From: Candidatus Tityobacter terrigena
GTDB lineage: Bacteria; Vulcanimicrobiota; Vulcanimicrobiia; Vulcanimicrobiales; Vulcanimicrobiaceae
Direction: 5' to 3'
NCBI GenBank assembly: GCA_003156715.1
Contig: PMHO01000010.1
Span: 27,709-76,989, forward strand
DNA: 49,281 nt
Shown here: in pieces, positions 8,125-18,000 of the stretch
Position numbering within the stretch: position 1 is the first letter of the stretch
Layout of the letters: the number at the start of each line of letters is the position of its first letter
The notes under the pieces: model-generated
Seen by the model: the letters and a program-made list of their open reading frames with translations, nothing else
Databases searched by the model: none
Told to the model about the DNA's origin: nothing
Program-made: the position numbers and the translations under genes

Positions 8125-9780
8125 CTAGCGTTTGAACATGCGGGCGATCTCCGCGGCTTCGACCCGCACCGTGGTCGGCCGCCCGTGCGGGCAGTGCATC
8201 GGATTGCGACACTGCGCCAGGCGCGCGAGCAGCGCCGACATCTCGGCCACGTCGAGCCGTTCGCCTGCCCGTACGACCGAATGGCATGCAAGCGATGCCC
8301 ACACGCGCTGGCGCGCGTCGAGGCCGGGTGGCTGATCGGTGAGATCGTCAAGATAGCCGCGCACGTCGAACGATCGCGCACCGTACCCGGCCGGCGTTGC
8401 AACGATACGATAGGCGCGCTCGCCAAACGGCTCGGCCTCGAGGCCGGCGCGTGCCAGCTCCGCGCGCGAGGCCTCAAAACGTCCCGCTTCGGGCGGATCG
8501 AGCTCGATCGTATACGGTATCAAGAGCGGTTCGTCGGCGCCGCCGGAGCGTGCGCGGCGCTCGATCGCTTCGTAGGCGATGCGCTCGTGGGCTGCATGCT
8601 GGTCGACCAGCACCAGCGCATCGCCGTCGGTCGCGAGAATAAACGTATTGTCGAGCTGCGCGAGGACGCGAAGTCCACCGCCGCGTGCGCCGTCCGGCGG
8701 TGCTTCGAAATCGAACGACGGTGACGTTCCCGATTGCTGCGCAGCATTAACCGGCGGCGCAAACGACAGCGACGCGTGCAGTCGCGTCCCGGCGTCGGCC
8801 GCGAGCGTTTCCGCAATCGCGTGCCGCACCGCCGCAGCGACCGCGCTTGGATTGCGCAGGCGAACGTCGCTTTTCGTCGGGTGCACGTTGGGATCGACCT
8901 GATCCGGCGCGATCTCGAGGAACAACACGCCGTAGGGCTGCCGGTGCGCAAGCGCGTAGCCGGCGTACCCGGCATTCCACGCCCCGGCCATCAGCGTCGT
9001 GCGCAGCAGCCGCCGGTTGACGAAGAGAAATTGCAGGCGGCGGTCGGGCCGGTCCGAGCCCGGTGGGCTGATGTAGCCGGCGACCGTACTCGCGTCGCCG
9101 GGCAGCCCGCTCGCAATGCCAAGCATGCTGCGCGCCGGCAAACCGCCGAAAACGTGCGCCAAACGCTGCTCGAGGCCGCGCGCCGCAGGAAAGACGAAGG
9201 TCGGACGGCCGTCGTGCTCGAGCGCGAACGTAACCTCCGGATAGCCGAGCGCCAGCGTCGCCAAGAAACCCGAGATGCGGGCGAACTCGGCCGAGGGCGA
9301 GCGCAGGTACTCGCGCCGCACCGGAACGTTGGCAAAGAGCTCGCGCACGACGACGCGTGTCCCAAGCGGCGCGGCAGTTGGTTCCGGCTCGCTCGCGGCG
9401 TTTTCGAAGGCCTCGACCGCGTAGCCGAAGTCGCTCGCGAGCGTGCGCGAGATCATGCTTACCCGCGCGACTGCCGCGATGCTCGCGAGGCCCTCGCCCC
9501 GAAAACCGAGCGTGGCGACGTGCGTCAGGCCGAGCGCATCGCGCAGTTTGCTCGTAGCGTGGCGCGCGAATGCCAGCCGCAGTTCGTCGCGGGGGATGCC
9601 CGCGCCGTCGTCGGTAACCTCGATCGAGCCCAAACCGCCGCCGCAGACGGCGACCGCAATGCGCGTTGCGCCGGCGTCGAGGGCGTTCTCGACCAGTTCC
9701 TTGACGACCGATATGGGACGTTCGACGACTTCGCCCGCGGCGATCTGTCCGACCGTGGTTTCGTCGAGAAGCCGGATCAC
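8125..9780 (-). CDS. mutL: DNA mismatch repair protein MutL
   Basis: GHKL ATPase that couples MutS mismatch recognition to strand removal. The N-terminal ATPase motifs are present: ELVENALDAGAT, DDGAGIP and GFRGEGLASI. The C-terminal domain holds DQHAAHERIAYE, which fits the DQHA-x2-E-x4-E metal motif of MutL proteins with nicking activity, and the CPHGRPT motif near the end. So this is probably an endonuclease-type MutL, as expected where no MutH exists. At 551 residues it is a little short, mainly in the linker. The GTG start (9778-9780) overlaps the upstream glycosyltransferase stop as GTGA. Confidence 0.95.
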   Translation of the reverse strand: MIRLLDETTVGQIAAGEVVERPISVVKELVENALDAGATRIAVAVCGGGLGSIEVTDDGAGIPRDELRLAFARHATSKLRDALGLTHVATLGFRGEGLASIAAVARVSMISRTLASDFGYAVEAFENAASEPEPTAAPLGTRVVVRELFANVPVRREYLRSPSAEFARISGFLATLALGYPEVTFALEHDGRPTFVFPAARGLEQRLAHVFGGLPARSMLGIASGLPGDASTVAGYISPPGSDRPDRRLQFLFVNRRLLRTTLMAGAWNAGYAGYALAHRQPYGVLFLEIAPDQVDPNVHPTKSDVRLRNPSAVAAAVRHAIAETLAADAGTRLHASLSFAPPVNAAQQSGTSPSFDFEAPPDGARGGGLRVLAQLDNTFILATDGDALVLVDQHAAHERIAYEAIERRARSGGADEPLLIPYTIELDPPEAGRFEASRAELARAGLEAEPFGERAYRIVATPAGYGARSFDVRGYLDDLTDQPPGLDARQRVWASLACHSVVRAGERLDVAEMSALLARLAQCRNPMHCPHGRPTTVRVEAAEIARMFKR

Positions 9781-11288
9781 GCCGGCTCCTTTCCTCGGCG
9801 ATAGATGCTGAACTCCTTCGCCGCAAAGACCCGCCGGTAATCGAGGGCGAGCCGCGTTCTAATCGCTCGCACGCGGGCGGGGTCGTAACGGTAATCGTCG
9901 AGATTCGAGACGACCACCGTTTGCGGATGCAAATCGAAGAGCCGGCGCAACTCGGCCCCTCCGTCGATGCCGGCCATGATCGAGAGCCGCGGATCGAGCA
10001 GCAGGTCGCTGTACGGAAAGCGCGTCGGCGAATCGATGCCGAGCAAATCATACACGAACGGGCTTTGACCGATCAGCAGGATCGAACGCTCGCCCGGAAC
10101 GATTCGCCGCAGCGCGGCGATCGCGGCTGAAGACTCGTCGGCGCGCCAAGCAGCGTCGCGCAGGACCAAGCGATGGAAGGCGAACGTGGCGCCTTGCACC
10201 GTCTCGAAATAGTCGTGCAGACCGAAGGTCAAGGCAAAGACGCCGATGCTTACCGCGCGGCGAAGCGCTCGTGCGTGGACGTACGTGCGCAGCAGCTCGC
10301 AGAAGCCGAGCGCTCCCAGCAGCGCCACGGGCGCCGTTATGAGGACGAACTGACGCTGATACAGCTCCCCTTCGAGCACGATGGAAAGCAATGCCACGAG
10401 AAACCAGCCCCACGACGCGAGCGCAGCGACGGGGAACGCGGGACGCGCAAACGCTGCAAGCTCGATCTGCGGAGCTAAGATCGCGAACTGCCCGAAGAGC
10501 CACCGCGCGTTCACTCGGTAGTAGTTGAAATCGACGCCGCGCGTTCGGAGCAGCGTCGCATCGAAGGTTGCAAAGAGCAAGAGCGGCAGCGCACCCGCCC
10601 GCGCGTAGACGGCCGCTTCGAGGGCCATGGGCGCCGCGAAGGCGCCTAGGAAAACTGCGAAGCGGCGCACCTTCTGCGCCGTCCCGACATCGCGCATGAC
10701 GAGGATGGCGGCCGGCAGCAGCACGAGCGGCAGGGCGGAGAGTTTGCACTGAAGTGCCAAGCCCGCGAGGAGACCGCTCCACAATGCTGCCACGACGCCT
10801 TTGTCCCGGGCGCGCATCGCAAACCATAGCGACCACGCGATGAAGGCCGATATCTCGACCTCCGCCGCGCCCCAGATGCCGTCGTTCTCAGGAGCCAACA
10901 GAACGAAGAACGCTGCCGCGCACCACGCCGCGCTCGCTGTGGCGCGTGGCGCGCATTCGCGGGCGAGCAGTCCCACGCCAAGCGCCGTCACGGCGAAGGC
11001 CAGCGACGTGAGCACGTTCCACGCAAGCCACGGAGCGAAAGGTGCGAGCGCCGCCGCGTAGATGGCGAAGAGGCCCGGCGGGCGGTAATCCCAAGCGGTC
11101 GTGTAGGGCAGATGGCCGCGCAGCAGTGCCAGCCCCACGTGCAGGTACAAGCCGATCGTCGGGTCGCCGTATGCCAGAAACCACGCCCGGCCGCGAAAGG
11201 CGACGATGGCCAACGCGAACGCCGCGAGCAGGATCGTGGCGCGGCGCCGCTGCGCAGCGAGGTCTGGCACCACGTCATGGCGAGTCAT
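9777..11288 (-). CDS. GT-C fold glycosyltransferase, family 39-like
   Basis: A 503-residue polytopic inner-membrane protein with about 10-11 spans. The first periplasmic loop carries acidic residues typical of lipid-linked sugar transferases (YGDPTIGLYLHVG, then TTAWDYRPPGLF), a pattern shared by dolichyl/undecaprenyl-phosphate mannosyltransferase-like (PMT_2) proteins. It probably moves a sugar from a polyprenyl phosphate to a protein or lipid at the outer face of the membrane. Acceptor and sugar cannot be read. It precedes mutL with a 4-base overlap, an odd functional partner that suggests simple co-transcription. Confidence 0.72.
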   Translation of the reverse strand: MTRHDVVPDLAAQRRRATILLAAFALAIVAFRGRAWFLAYGDPTIGLYLHVGLALLRGHLPYTTAWDYRPPGLFAIYAAALAPFAPWLAWNVLTSLAFAVTALGVGLLARECAPRATASAAWCAAAFFVLLAPENDGIWGAAEVEISAFIAWSLWFAMRARDKGVVAALWSGLLAGLALQCKLSALPLVLLPAAILVMRDVGTAQKVRRFAVFLGAFAAPMALEAAVYARAGALPLLLFATFDATLLRTRGVDFNYYRVNARWLFGQFAILAPQIELAAFARPAFPVAALASWGWFLVALLSIVLEGELYQRQFVLITAPVALLGALGFCELLRTYVHARALRRAVSIGVFALTFGLHDYFETVQGATFAFHRLVLRDAAWRADESSAAIAALRRIVPGERSILLIGQSPFVYDLLGIDSPTRFPYSDLLLDPRLSIMAGIDGGAELRRLFDLHPQTVVVSNLDDYRYDPARVRAIRTRLALDYRRVFAAKEFSIYRRGKEPA

Positions 11289-11361
11289 TGGGGCAGGCCT
11301 ATCTCAATCGGTCGAGTGGGCGGCCCCTTCCGTTTTTGAAACCTGCGCCGTCTTGCGCGGC

Positions 11362-12939
11362 TTAGACGGCGATCGCGCCGGCTTGTTCGGAGCTTGCCAG
11401 CGGAATGTGAATCGCGAAGCGACAGCCTTGGCCGACGACGCTATGGAGCGCGATGCGCCCTCCGGCGCGCTCGACGGCGCGCTTTACGATCGCAAGCCCA
11501 AGGCCGAAACCTTCCGAGCCGGCGCCGTTCTCGCCACGGTAAAAACGATCGAAGATATGCTCTTGCTCGTGTGGGCTGACGCCCGGTCCGTGGTCGACAA
11601 CCTCGATCAGTGCCTCACTCCCCTCGCGCCGGACGCCGACCTCGACCGCGGAGAGCGGTGCGTACTTGAGCGCGTTGTCGACCAAATTGGAGATCGCTTC
11701 GTAGATTTCGGCCTCGTCGCCGCGCACGATCGTACCGGGCTCGCCGCGCAGGGCCACGCGCGCCTTGCTCGCGAGCGCCTGCTGCGCCGTGACGATCCGG
11801 CCGGCAACGTCGGCGAGGTCGACCGCTTCGGGGCGCGAAACGGCCGGATTCTCGAGGCGCGCGAGCACGATCAGTTTGTCGATCAGCGCCCGCATGCGGC
11901 GGCTCTCGAAGAGCATCGTGTCGTAGATCTTCGTCGAAATGCCCGAATCGTGGCTGGCCCGGCGGCGCAGGACGTCGATGAAACCCATGATGACCGTCAG
12001 CGGCGTACGCAGCTCGTGGCCCGCGTCGGCGATGAACTGTCGCATCTGCAGCTCGACGCTGCGGCGCTCTTCGAAAGCTGCGCTGACCTGAGCGACCGCT
12101 CCGTTGTAGGCGCTCACCAGCTCGCCGATCTCGCTGCGATCGCTCGTGACGATCGAGCGCGGGGTGAAATCGCCGCCGGCAAAGCGGTTGAGCGCAGCCG
12201 TCGTTTCGACCAGCGGCCGGAGCGCTTGGCCCGTGATGTAGCGCCCTAGAAACCACGCGGCGACGACGACGAACAGTCCGATCGGCAGCATGGCGAACCA
12301 GAAGGCGTCAATCGCGTGGGAGAGCGGCCGCGGATCGGGCATGACGGTGACCTCACCGCCGTCGACGGCCACCTTGCGCGGCTCGATATGCATGAACGCA
12401 TTGAGGCCGAAGGGGAACGGTTTGTCATGAAAGTAGGGGCCGCCGCCGGGCGCGTTCGGGTCGCGCAGAGCCCCAGCCGGACCCCCGCCGAACGAGCCGG
12501 GTGGTCTTAGATCGTCCGGCGGCGGTCGCCCGGCGGGCTCCGCTCCGCCACCAGGCGGCGGCGGCGGCACCACAGATAGGGCGGCGGCCGAGTGCCCGAG
12601 CGGATACGACCGCACGAAGGGCCGGCCTTCGTCATCGATTCCGCCGATGACGAGCACGCGCGCCTCGCGGCCGCGGTCCGCCAGCACGCCGATTCTGACC
12701 CCGGGCCGCGCTAAATGGCCGATCATTTCGCCGGCCGCCGCGGCCAGGGAGCGGTAACGGCCGATCTGGATGCGCGCCTCCTCCGGGGCCTCGCGCGCGA
12801 CGGCCTCCATCGTTTCCTTGGTACCAATGGCAAACATCGAAAGCGAAAAAGCCGTCACCGCGACGGCAACGATGAACACCAGGACGATCGCGGCGAAGAC
12901 GTACGACGCGATCAGCCGCGTGGCCAGCGTGCGGAACAT
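11362..12939 (-). CDS. Sensor histidine kinase with proline/glycine-rich sensor loop
   Basis: Membrane histidine kinase: TM1 at about 9-33, extracytoplasmic domain to about 210, TM2 about 212-232, HAMP linker, then HisKA with ADAGHELRTPL (His about 308), N box NLVDNALKYAP, and G boxes DHGPGV and GFGLGLAIVKR. The sensor domain contains a low-complexity stretch (about 125-168) rich in Pro and Gly. The start is ATG 12937-12939, with AAGAG six bases upstream; a TTG at 12943-12945 is possible. It lies 9 bases after the response-regulator stop, so the two form one operon. The signal sensed is unknown. Confidence 0.92.
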   Translation of the reverse strand: MFRTLATRLIASYVFAAIVLVFIVAVAVTAFSLSMFAIGTKETMEAVAREAPEEARIQIGRYRSLAAAAGEMIGHLARPGVRIGVLADRGREARVLVIGGIDDEGRPFVRSYPLGHSAAALSVVPPPPPGGGAEPAGRPPPDDLRPPGSFGGGPAGALRDPNAPGGGPYFHDKPFPFGLNAFMHIEPRKVAVDGGEVTVMPDPRPLSHAIDAFWFAMLPIGLFVVVAAWFLGRYITGQALRPLVETTAALNRFAGGDFTPRSIVTSDRSEIGELVSAYNGAVAQVSAAFEERRSVELQMRQFIADAGHELRTPLTVIMGFIDVLRRRASHDSGISTKIYDTMLFESRRMRALIDKLIVLARLENPAVSRPEAVDLADVAGRIVTAQQALASKARVALRGEPGTIVRGDEAEIYEAISNLVDNALKYAPLSAVEVGVRREGSEALIEVVDHGPGVSPHEQEHIFDRFYRGENGAGSEGFGLGLAIVKRAVERAGGRIALHSVVGQGCRFAIHIPLASSEQAGAIAV

Positions 12940-12948
12940 CCGCAACTC

Positions 12949-13629
12949 TTACTCGCGCAACGAGTAGCCGGCGCCGCGGTGGGTGTGGATGAGACGCTTC
13001 GGAAAGCCGTTGTCGACTTTGGCACGCAGATACGAAATGTACGTTTCAACCGCGCCGGGCCCCACGAAGCGTTCGGTGCCCCAAACTTGATCGAGCAGTT
13101 GATCGCGCGAAAAGACGCGATTGGGACTGCGCAGCAGCGCAACGAGCAGATCGTACTCGCGGGCCGAAAGCGCGATGCGTTTCGCGCCCCGCAGCGCTTC
13201 GCGCGTCTCGAGGTTCACCTCAAGATCTGCAAAGCGCAGCGTTTGGGGCTGGGCCAGCCGCGGGCGCCGCAGGGCCGTCTCGAGACGCGCGATCAGCTCG
13301 GGCATTTCGAAAGGTTTCGCAAGGTAATCGTCCGCTCCGCGGCTGAGGCCGGCCACCTTGTCGCCGACTTCGCCTTTGGCCGAAAGCATGAGGATCGGTG
13401 CTTCCGTCAATTTGCGAAACATCGGCAACAGCGCGATGCCGTCGATCTTGGGCAGCATCACGTCGAGCACGATCGCGTCGGGACGCCAGTCGCGCGCGAT
13501 CTGTAAAGCGAGCTGGCCGTCGGGTGCGGAACGCACGGCGTATCCCTCGTCGCCGAGTCCGATCTCTAGCAACTCGCGAATATGGCGTTCGTCATCGACG
13601 ACGAGAATGCGAGCGGAAGGATGACCCAT
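12949..13629 (-). CDS. OmpR/PhoB-family response regulator
   Basis: A 226-residue two-domain regulator. The receiver has VVDDE at the start, the phospho-acceptor in VLDVMLPKIDG, and the AKPFEMPEL lysine. The winged-helix effector has LSAREYDLLVALL and VETYISYLRAKVDNG, ending with the IHTHRGAGYSLRE wing. ATG 13627-13629 is preferred over an upstream in-frame start because GGAG sits five bases before it. It is the first gene of the pair with the kinase. The three-copy direct repeat at 13692-13718, immediately upstream, has the 11-bp period used by this family, so autoregulation is likely. Confidence 0.94.
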   Translation of the reverse strand: MGHPSARILVVDDERHIRELLEIGLGDEGYAVRSAPDGQLALQIARDWRPDAIVLDVMLPKIDGIALLPMFRKLTEAPILMLSAKGEVGDKVAGLSRGADDYLAKPFEMPELIARLETALRRPRLAQPQTLRFADLEVNLETREALRGAKRIALSAREYDLLVALLRSPNRVFSRDQLLDQVWGTERFVGPGAVETYISYLRAKVDNGFPKRLIHTHRGAGYSLRE

Positions 13630-13691
13630 CGTGGCTCCAATGCTACGCAAGCTTTCTTGGAACAGCCTGGGAGCGAGCGCTCCGACCCAAT

Positions 13692-13718
13692 TCTCATGGC
13701 TTTCTCAGCACAATCTCA
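13692..13718. promoter_or_regulatory. Triple TCTCA direct repeat, 11-bp period (candidate response-regulator box)
   Basis: TCTCA occurs at 13692-13696, 13703-13707 and 13714-13718, each separated by exactly six bases. The site lies between the divergent response-regulator and STAS genes, about 63 bases upstream of the regulator start. OmpR/PhoB-type dimers bind head-to-tail repeats with an 11-bp period, so this is a plausible operator for the adjacent regulator. Binding itself is inference. Confidence 0.6.
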
Positions 13719-13741
13719 GTGGTCGCGACGATACTCCCAAC

Positions 13742-14101
13742 ATGATACAGCCTGTTGCCGTACCACTGCCCACCCGGCACGCCGTCGTGATCGATCTCAT
13801 TGGCGACCTCGACTTTACGCTGGGCGACATCTTCGCGCAAACCCTCGACCGCCTTGCGTTCGACGGAGCGAACGACGTCGTCGTCAACTTCAACCACGTA
13901 TCGGTCGTCCACAGCGACGGCCTCGCGCGCGTCACGAGCGCCATCGCCCAATCGAGAATGGACGGATGCACGATCTCTTCGCTTGCGAAGAACCGGCGCA
14001 TTCGCACCCTGCTCTCGGGCGCTCGCGTTCCACGCGAGGAACGCGAGGTCGGCTTCGGGGGTCATCGTCACGTGATGATCGCGCGCCATGCCGAGGCCTG
14101 A
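13742..14101 (+). CDS. STAS-domain protein (anti-anti-sigma-like)
   Basis: A 119-residue protein from ATG 13742-13744. The strand-helix pattern (AVVIDLIGDLDF, then DVVVNFNHVSVVHSDGL) matches the STAS fold of anti-sigma-factor antagonists. The position of the phosphorylatable serine in the 'DSxG' loop is occupied by HSDG (Ser58), so phospho-control remains possible. No anti-sigma kinase or sigma factor lies nearby. It is transcribed away from the two-component pair, across the TCTCA repeat array, and could share its control. The frame is open further upstream, but that would run through the repeat array and into the regulator's 5' end. Confidence 0.7.
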   Translation: MIQPVAVPLPTRHAVVIDLIGDLDFTLGDIFAQTLDRLAFDGANDVVVNFNHVSVVHSDGLARVTSAIAQSRMDGCTISSLAKNRRIRTLLSGARVPREEREVGFGGHRHVMIARHAEA

Positions 14102-14159
14102 CGCATAACCCCAAGCTCGCTTTAAGGGAGTCGCTTCCTCCGGCGACGGAAAGTGGCGG

Positions 14160-15044
14160 ATGGCCCGCACGTACCGCTACAGCGTCGTCGACGTGTTCAC
14201 CGAGATCCCTTTCGCGGGGAATCCGCTAGCCGTCTTCCTCGAGCCGGACGGGCTCTCCGGCGACGAGATGCAGATGCTCGCGCGCGAGCTGAACCTCTCG
14301 GAGACGACCTTCGTCTTGCCGCCGGAGAGGGCCGGCAGCCTCGCGCGGGTACGCATCTTTACGCCGGGCAAGGAACTTCCATTCGCCGGCCACCCCACGA
14401 TCGGTACGGCATTCGCGCTCGTTCGCAGCGGCCGGGTGCCGGCCGGCCTGGCCGGTTTCGCACTGCAAGAAGGCATCGGCGAGGTGCCCATTCGGCTGGA
14501 GCGGCGCGATCCGTTCCTCGCCTGGCTGCGTACGCCGCCGATCCGCTTCGGCGCGCAGCTCGACCGGGCGCGCTCGGCCCGCTTCCTCGGCCTGGGCGTC
14601 GAGGATCTTTTGCGGGACGTGCCCGCGCAGGTCGTCAGTGCGGGCAACCCCTTTCTGTTCGTCGCCCTGCGCGCGCCTGAAGCCGTCGACCGCGCCGTGC
14701 TCGACTCGAGCGAGATGCAGCGCGCGGCGAGCGATGCGAGCAACGGGGTCTTCCTGTTCGCCCCGGTCCCGGGCGGCGTTTACGCACGCATGCTCGCCGC
14801 CGAAGGCACCGGCATCGCGGAGGACCCCGCGACCGGAAGCGCGACCGGCCCGCTAGGCGCATACTTGGCGGAATACGGCCTCTTGGAAGGGCGGGACGGC
14901 GTCCGCTTCGTCAACGAGCAAGGCGTCAAGATGAAGCGGCGCAGTCTCATCCAAGGCATCTTACGCTACCGCGACGGCGTTCTCGAAACGGTCGAAGTGG
15001 GCGGCAGCGCCGTCGGCGTCATCGAAGCCACCGTCGCGCTGTAG
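14160..15044 (+). CDS. PhzF-family isomerase/epimerase-like protein
   Basis: A 294-residue protein of the PhzF family, which shares the diaminopimelate-epimerase fold. Family motifs: VVDVFTEIPFAGNPLAVF at the N-terminus, LNLSETTFV with the catalytic-type Glu48, FTPGKELPFAGHPTIGTA, and EDPATGSATGPLGAYL. Most family members outside phenazine clusters have unknown substrates, and no phenazine genes are present here, so phenazine synthesis should not be inferred. It converges on the TonB-dependent receptor with only 20 bases between the stops. Confidence 0.88.
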   Translation: MARTYRYSVVDVFTEIPFAGNPLAVFLEPDGLSGDEMQMLARELNLSETTFVLPPERAGSLARVRIFTPGKELPFAGHPTIGTAFALVRSGRVPAGLAGFALQEGIGEVPIRLERRDPFLAWLRTPPIRFGAQLDRARSARFLGLGVEDLLRDVPAQVVSAGNPFLFVALRAPEAVDRAVLDSSEMQRAASDASNGVFLFAPVPGGVYARMLAAEGTGIAEDPATGSATGPLGAYLAEYGLLEGRDGVRFVNEQGVKMKRRSLIQGILRYRDGVLETVEVGGSAVGVIEATVAL

Positions 15045-15064
15045 CCCAGCAGGCCACGCCCCGA

Positions 15065-18000
15065 TCACTGCGTCGACTTGAGGCTCCCGCCGCCTTGCGG
15101 CAAGGTCGGCGGCCGCACGTACACGAGCCCGACGCCAGGCACGTAGAGCAACCCGGCCCGACGCCCTTCAACGACGATGCCTTTGGCCTTGGCATCGGCC
15201 GTTGCGAGCGCGGTGACGTACGTGCACGACGAGAATGCGCGGAAGGCTTTGAACTCGGGCGAGTTCTGGAAGGCTTGCCGCTGTTGGAGCATCGCGGCAG
15301 TGGGGGGCGCGGCGTTGCCGACTACCCCGCCGGGTCCGGGCGGCCCCACGCCCGAACCCGGCGGGCCCTCGCCGGGCTCGCTGCCGCCTTGAGCGGAGCG
15401 CGAGCCGCCGAGACCTCCCGCACCCGCGCCGGAACGCGGGCCGCCGGCACCGCCTTGCCCCAGCTTCGGGCGCAATTCAAGAAAGTACGGTACTTGACCA
15501 TCCGCGCCGCTCGCCACATGCGGCGTGATCGTGAAGAGCGCGACCTCGGGCAACGGGCCCTTTGCCTCGTAAGCAGTCACGTAGGCGCGCAGCGCCGCGA
15601 GCACGGGCTGTGCCGCCGCCTGCGCTTGTGCATCGCACGCCGGACGCGCCGTCGCAAGCGACAGCGGATCGGTGCCGGGCGGCGGCGGAACGGCTTCCAA
15701 ACGGCCGGCCAATCCGCCGCCGCGGCTCGCGCCGGGCGAGGCTGCCGGCGTGGGCTGGGCCTGCGCAACCGTCTGCGCGCCGCGTGCGCCGCCGCTGCCG
15801 CGAACCGGATTGAGCGACGGCGGCGGGGGCGGCCCCCCGATGTTGACCGCGTACGTCGCAAAGATGCTTCGCGGCGTCAGCGGGAGCCCCGCGCTGCGCA
15901 ACGAGCCGCCGCTCGAAAGCGGAAGCGGTACGGCGTTCGCATCCGTGGCAAATGCACCAGCGTACGTGTCGAACATGTTGGTCTCGAACAGCGTCACGGT
16001 ACCGGGTCCGAGCCGGTGCGCGATTCCGGCGCTGACAACGACGTAGTTGCCGATGTGCTGGTTATTGTTGCTGCCGGTGTACTGCGCGTTGGCGAGCAGC
16101 TCCGTTTGGCTCGCCGGCAGCAAGCCGTCGAGCGTAATTCCCCCGCGGTGCATCGGGCGACCGGGTAGCTGAGCGCCGACGATCGTGGTCGAAGGCCCGT
16201 CGTCGAGGCGCGGTCCGGCTGCGGTCAATTCGGCGATGCTAAGCGAATACACCGGCAGCACGACGACGTAGCGGCCGAGCCCGAAACGCCCGGTGAGATC
16301 GAAGCCTTGGTAGATGCGGCGCGTTCCGCCGACCGGTTCGTTGACGAAGATCTGCGGCGCCTGATCGATCGGTCCGCCGCACACGGTCGTCGCGTGGTAC
16401 TGCTGATTGACGAGCGCCGTGTAACCGAACGGAAAATAACCTGCCGACTCCTCGATCTGCGCGTTGATCAACTGGCCGGTCTGGACTTGCGTGTAGCCGT
16501 CGAGCGAGACCGAGGCCCCCGAGCGGAACTGGTGCGTCCAAGCGCTATCGAGGTCGAAGGCGGACTGCGCTCCGCCCCCCGTATCGCCGGGGCCGCTCAC
16601 CACGGCGCTATCCGCAGCGCAATTGAACTGCGCCGACTGCGGATCGCTGAACGAGCGATTGACGCTCGTCGCCGGCTGAGAGCTGCCGGCATTCACCGAC
16701 GTCGTAAGCGCGTCGCTCGCATCGGGCTGATACGTCACGCCGGCGCCCCAAAGGAAACCCAAGCCCACGCCCGTCGCATCGGCGAGGGATAACCGCCCGG
16801 AGAGCGTCACTTTGTCGCTCGCCTTGTACGAATCGCCGAACTGGTTTGCGGCCGCAGAAACGTCGTCGGAATAGGCAGTCTCGTAGATGGACCCGATCTT
16901 CGGGATCGAGCTCGTGAGTGAGGCATAGGTGTTGCCCGAAAGCGTAAAGGTGTGCCGGCCCTGCGAGATCGATGCGCTGTACGCGACGCCGCGCGTGTTC
17001 GTGAGCGTCGTCGAGAGCGCGGGATCCAAAGTCGGCACGTAGTCCCCCGCGGAGGGGTCGAGCGGGTTGGCCGGCTCGAGCAAGTAGCGGTCGGTCAAGT
17101 CGTGGTTTTGTACGTTCGCGCTCGAGTAAGCGGTGAAGCTCGTGGCCACCGTACCAACCAGCGATTGCACGGTTCCGTAGGCGAACGCGTAGCGGTTGAA
17201 ACTCGAGTTTCCAGGACCATAGCCGCACGGGTAGAGCGTGACGTACTGCGTGCACAGCGACTGGGTGTCGGTATTGCTCGTCAGCGCCGTCGCGCTGACC
17301 ACCGTGCGCTCGTCGCCGAGCGTGTAGCGCAACTTGAAGAAGTCGCCGAGCTGCGTGCGCTCGCCCTCGTGCGGATACGTCAGCCCGCTCTGATCTTCGA
17401 AATCTTGGAAGGTCAGCGGATTGTTCGAGCCGCGCCACGTATGCTGCACGGCGATTCCCAGATCCCCGGCGCTGCCGGTGGCCGCAATCGAATAGTTGGC
17501 TCGGTCGAACGTCCCGTCCGTTCCGGTCAGATGCTCGAGCAGCGCTTGGGTCGGCTGCAAGGTCCGGAAGTTGACCGTTCCGCCCAGTGCGCCCGCCGAC
17601 GGCGCGAAGCTAACGCTCGATCCCGTGAAGAGATCGCTCGAAATCTGCGAGAGATCCGCCGCCGAGCCGGGAGCCGACAGCGGGACACCGTCGAGCGTTA
17701 CGCCGGTCTGCGACTCGTCGTGATTGTGCAGCGAAATCGTCACTGCCGCGTCGGGATCGCTCGAAGCCGAGTTGATGCTGACGCCGGCTAGCTTGTCGAG
17801 CGCGTCGGTCAGCGAATCGGAAAGGCGCCGAATGGCACTGTTAGCGTCGATATCCTCGGAGCTGATCGAAACTTTTGACGTTGCGGTGACCCTGCCGATC
17901 ACCTTGAGACCGCCCGTCTGTAGGGCTAGCGACACGCGCACGTCGACGGCGCGGCCGCTGAGCACGTCGAACTCGGTCGAGACTCCCGAGCGGAAGCCGG

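Noticed and set aside
13742..14101. Part of a sigma-factor partner-switch module
   Set aside because: No anti-sigma kinase, phosphatase or sigma factor is adjacent, so only the STAS fold is claimed.
14160..15044. Phenazine biosynthesis
   Set aside because: PhzF relatives are widespread and no other phenazine gene is present.
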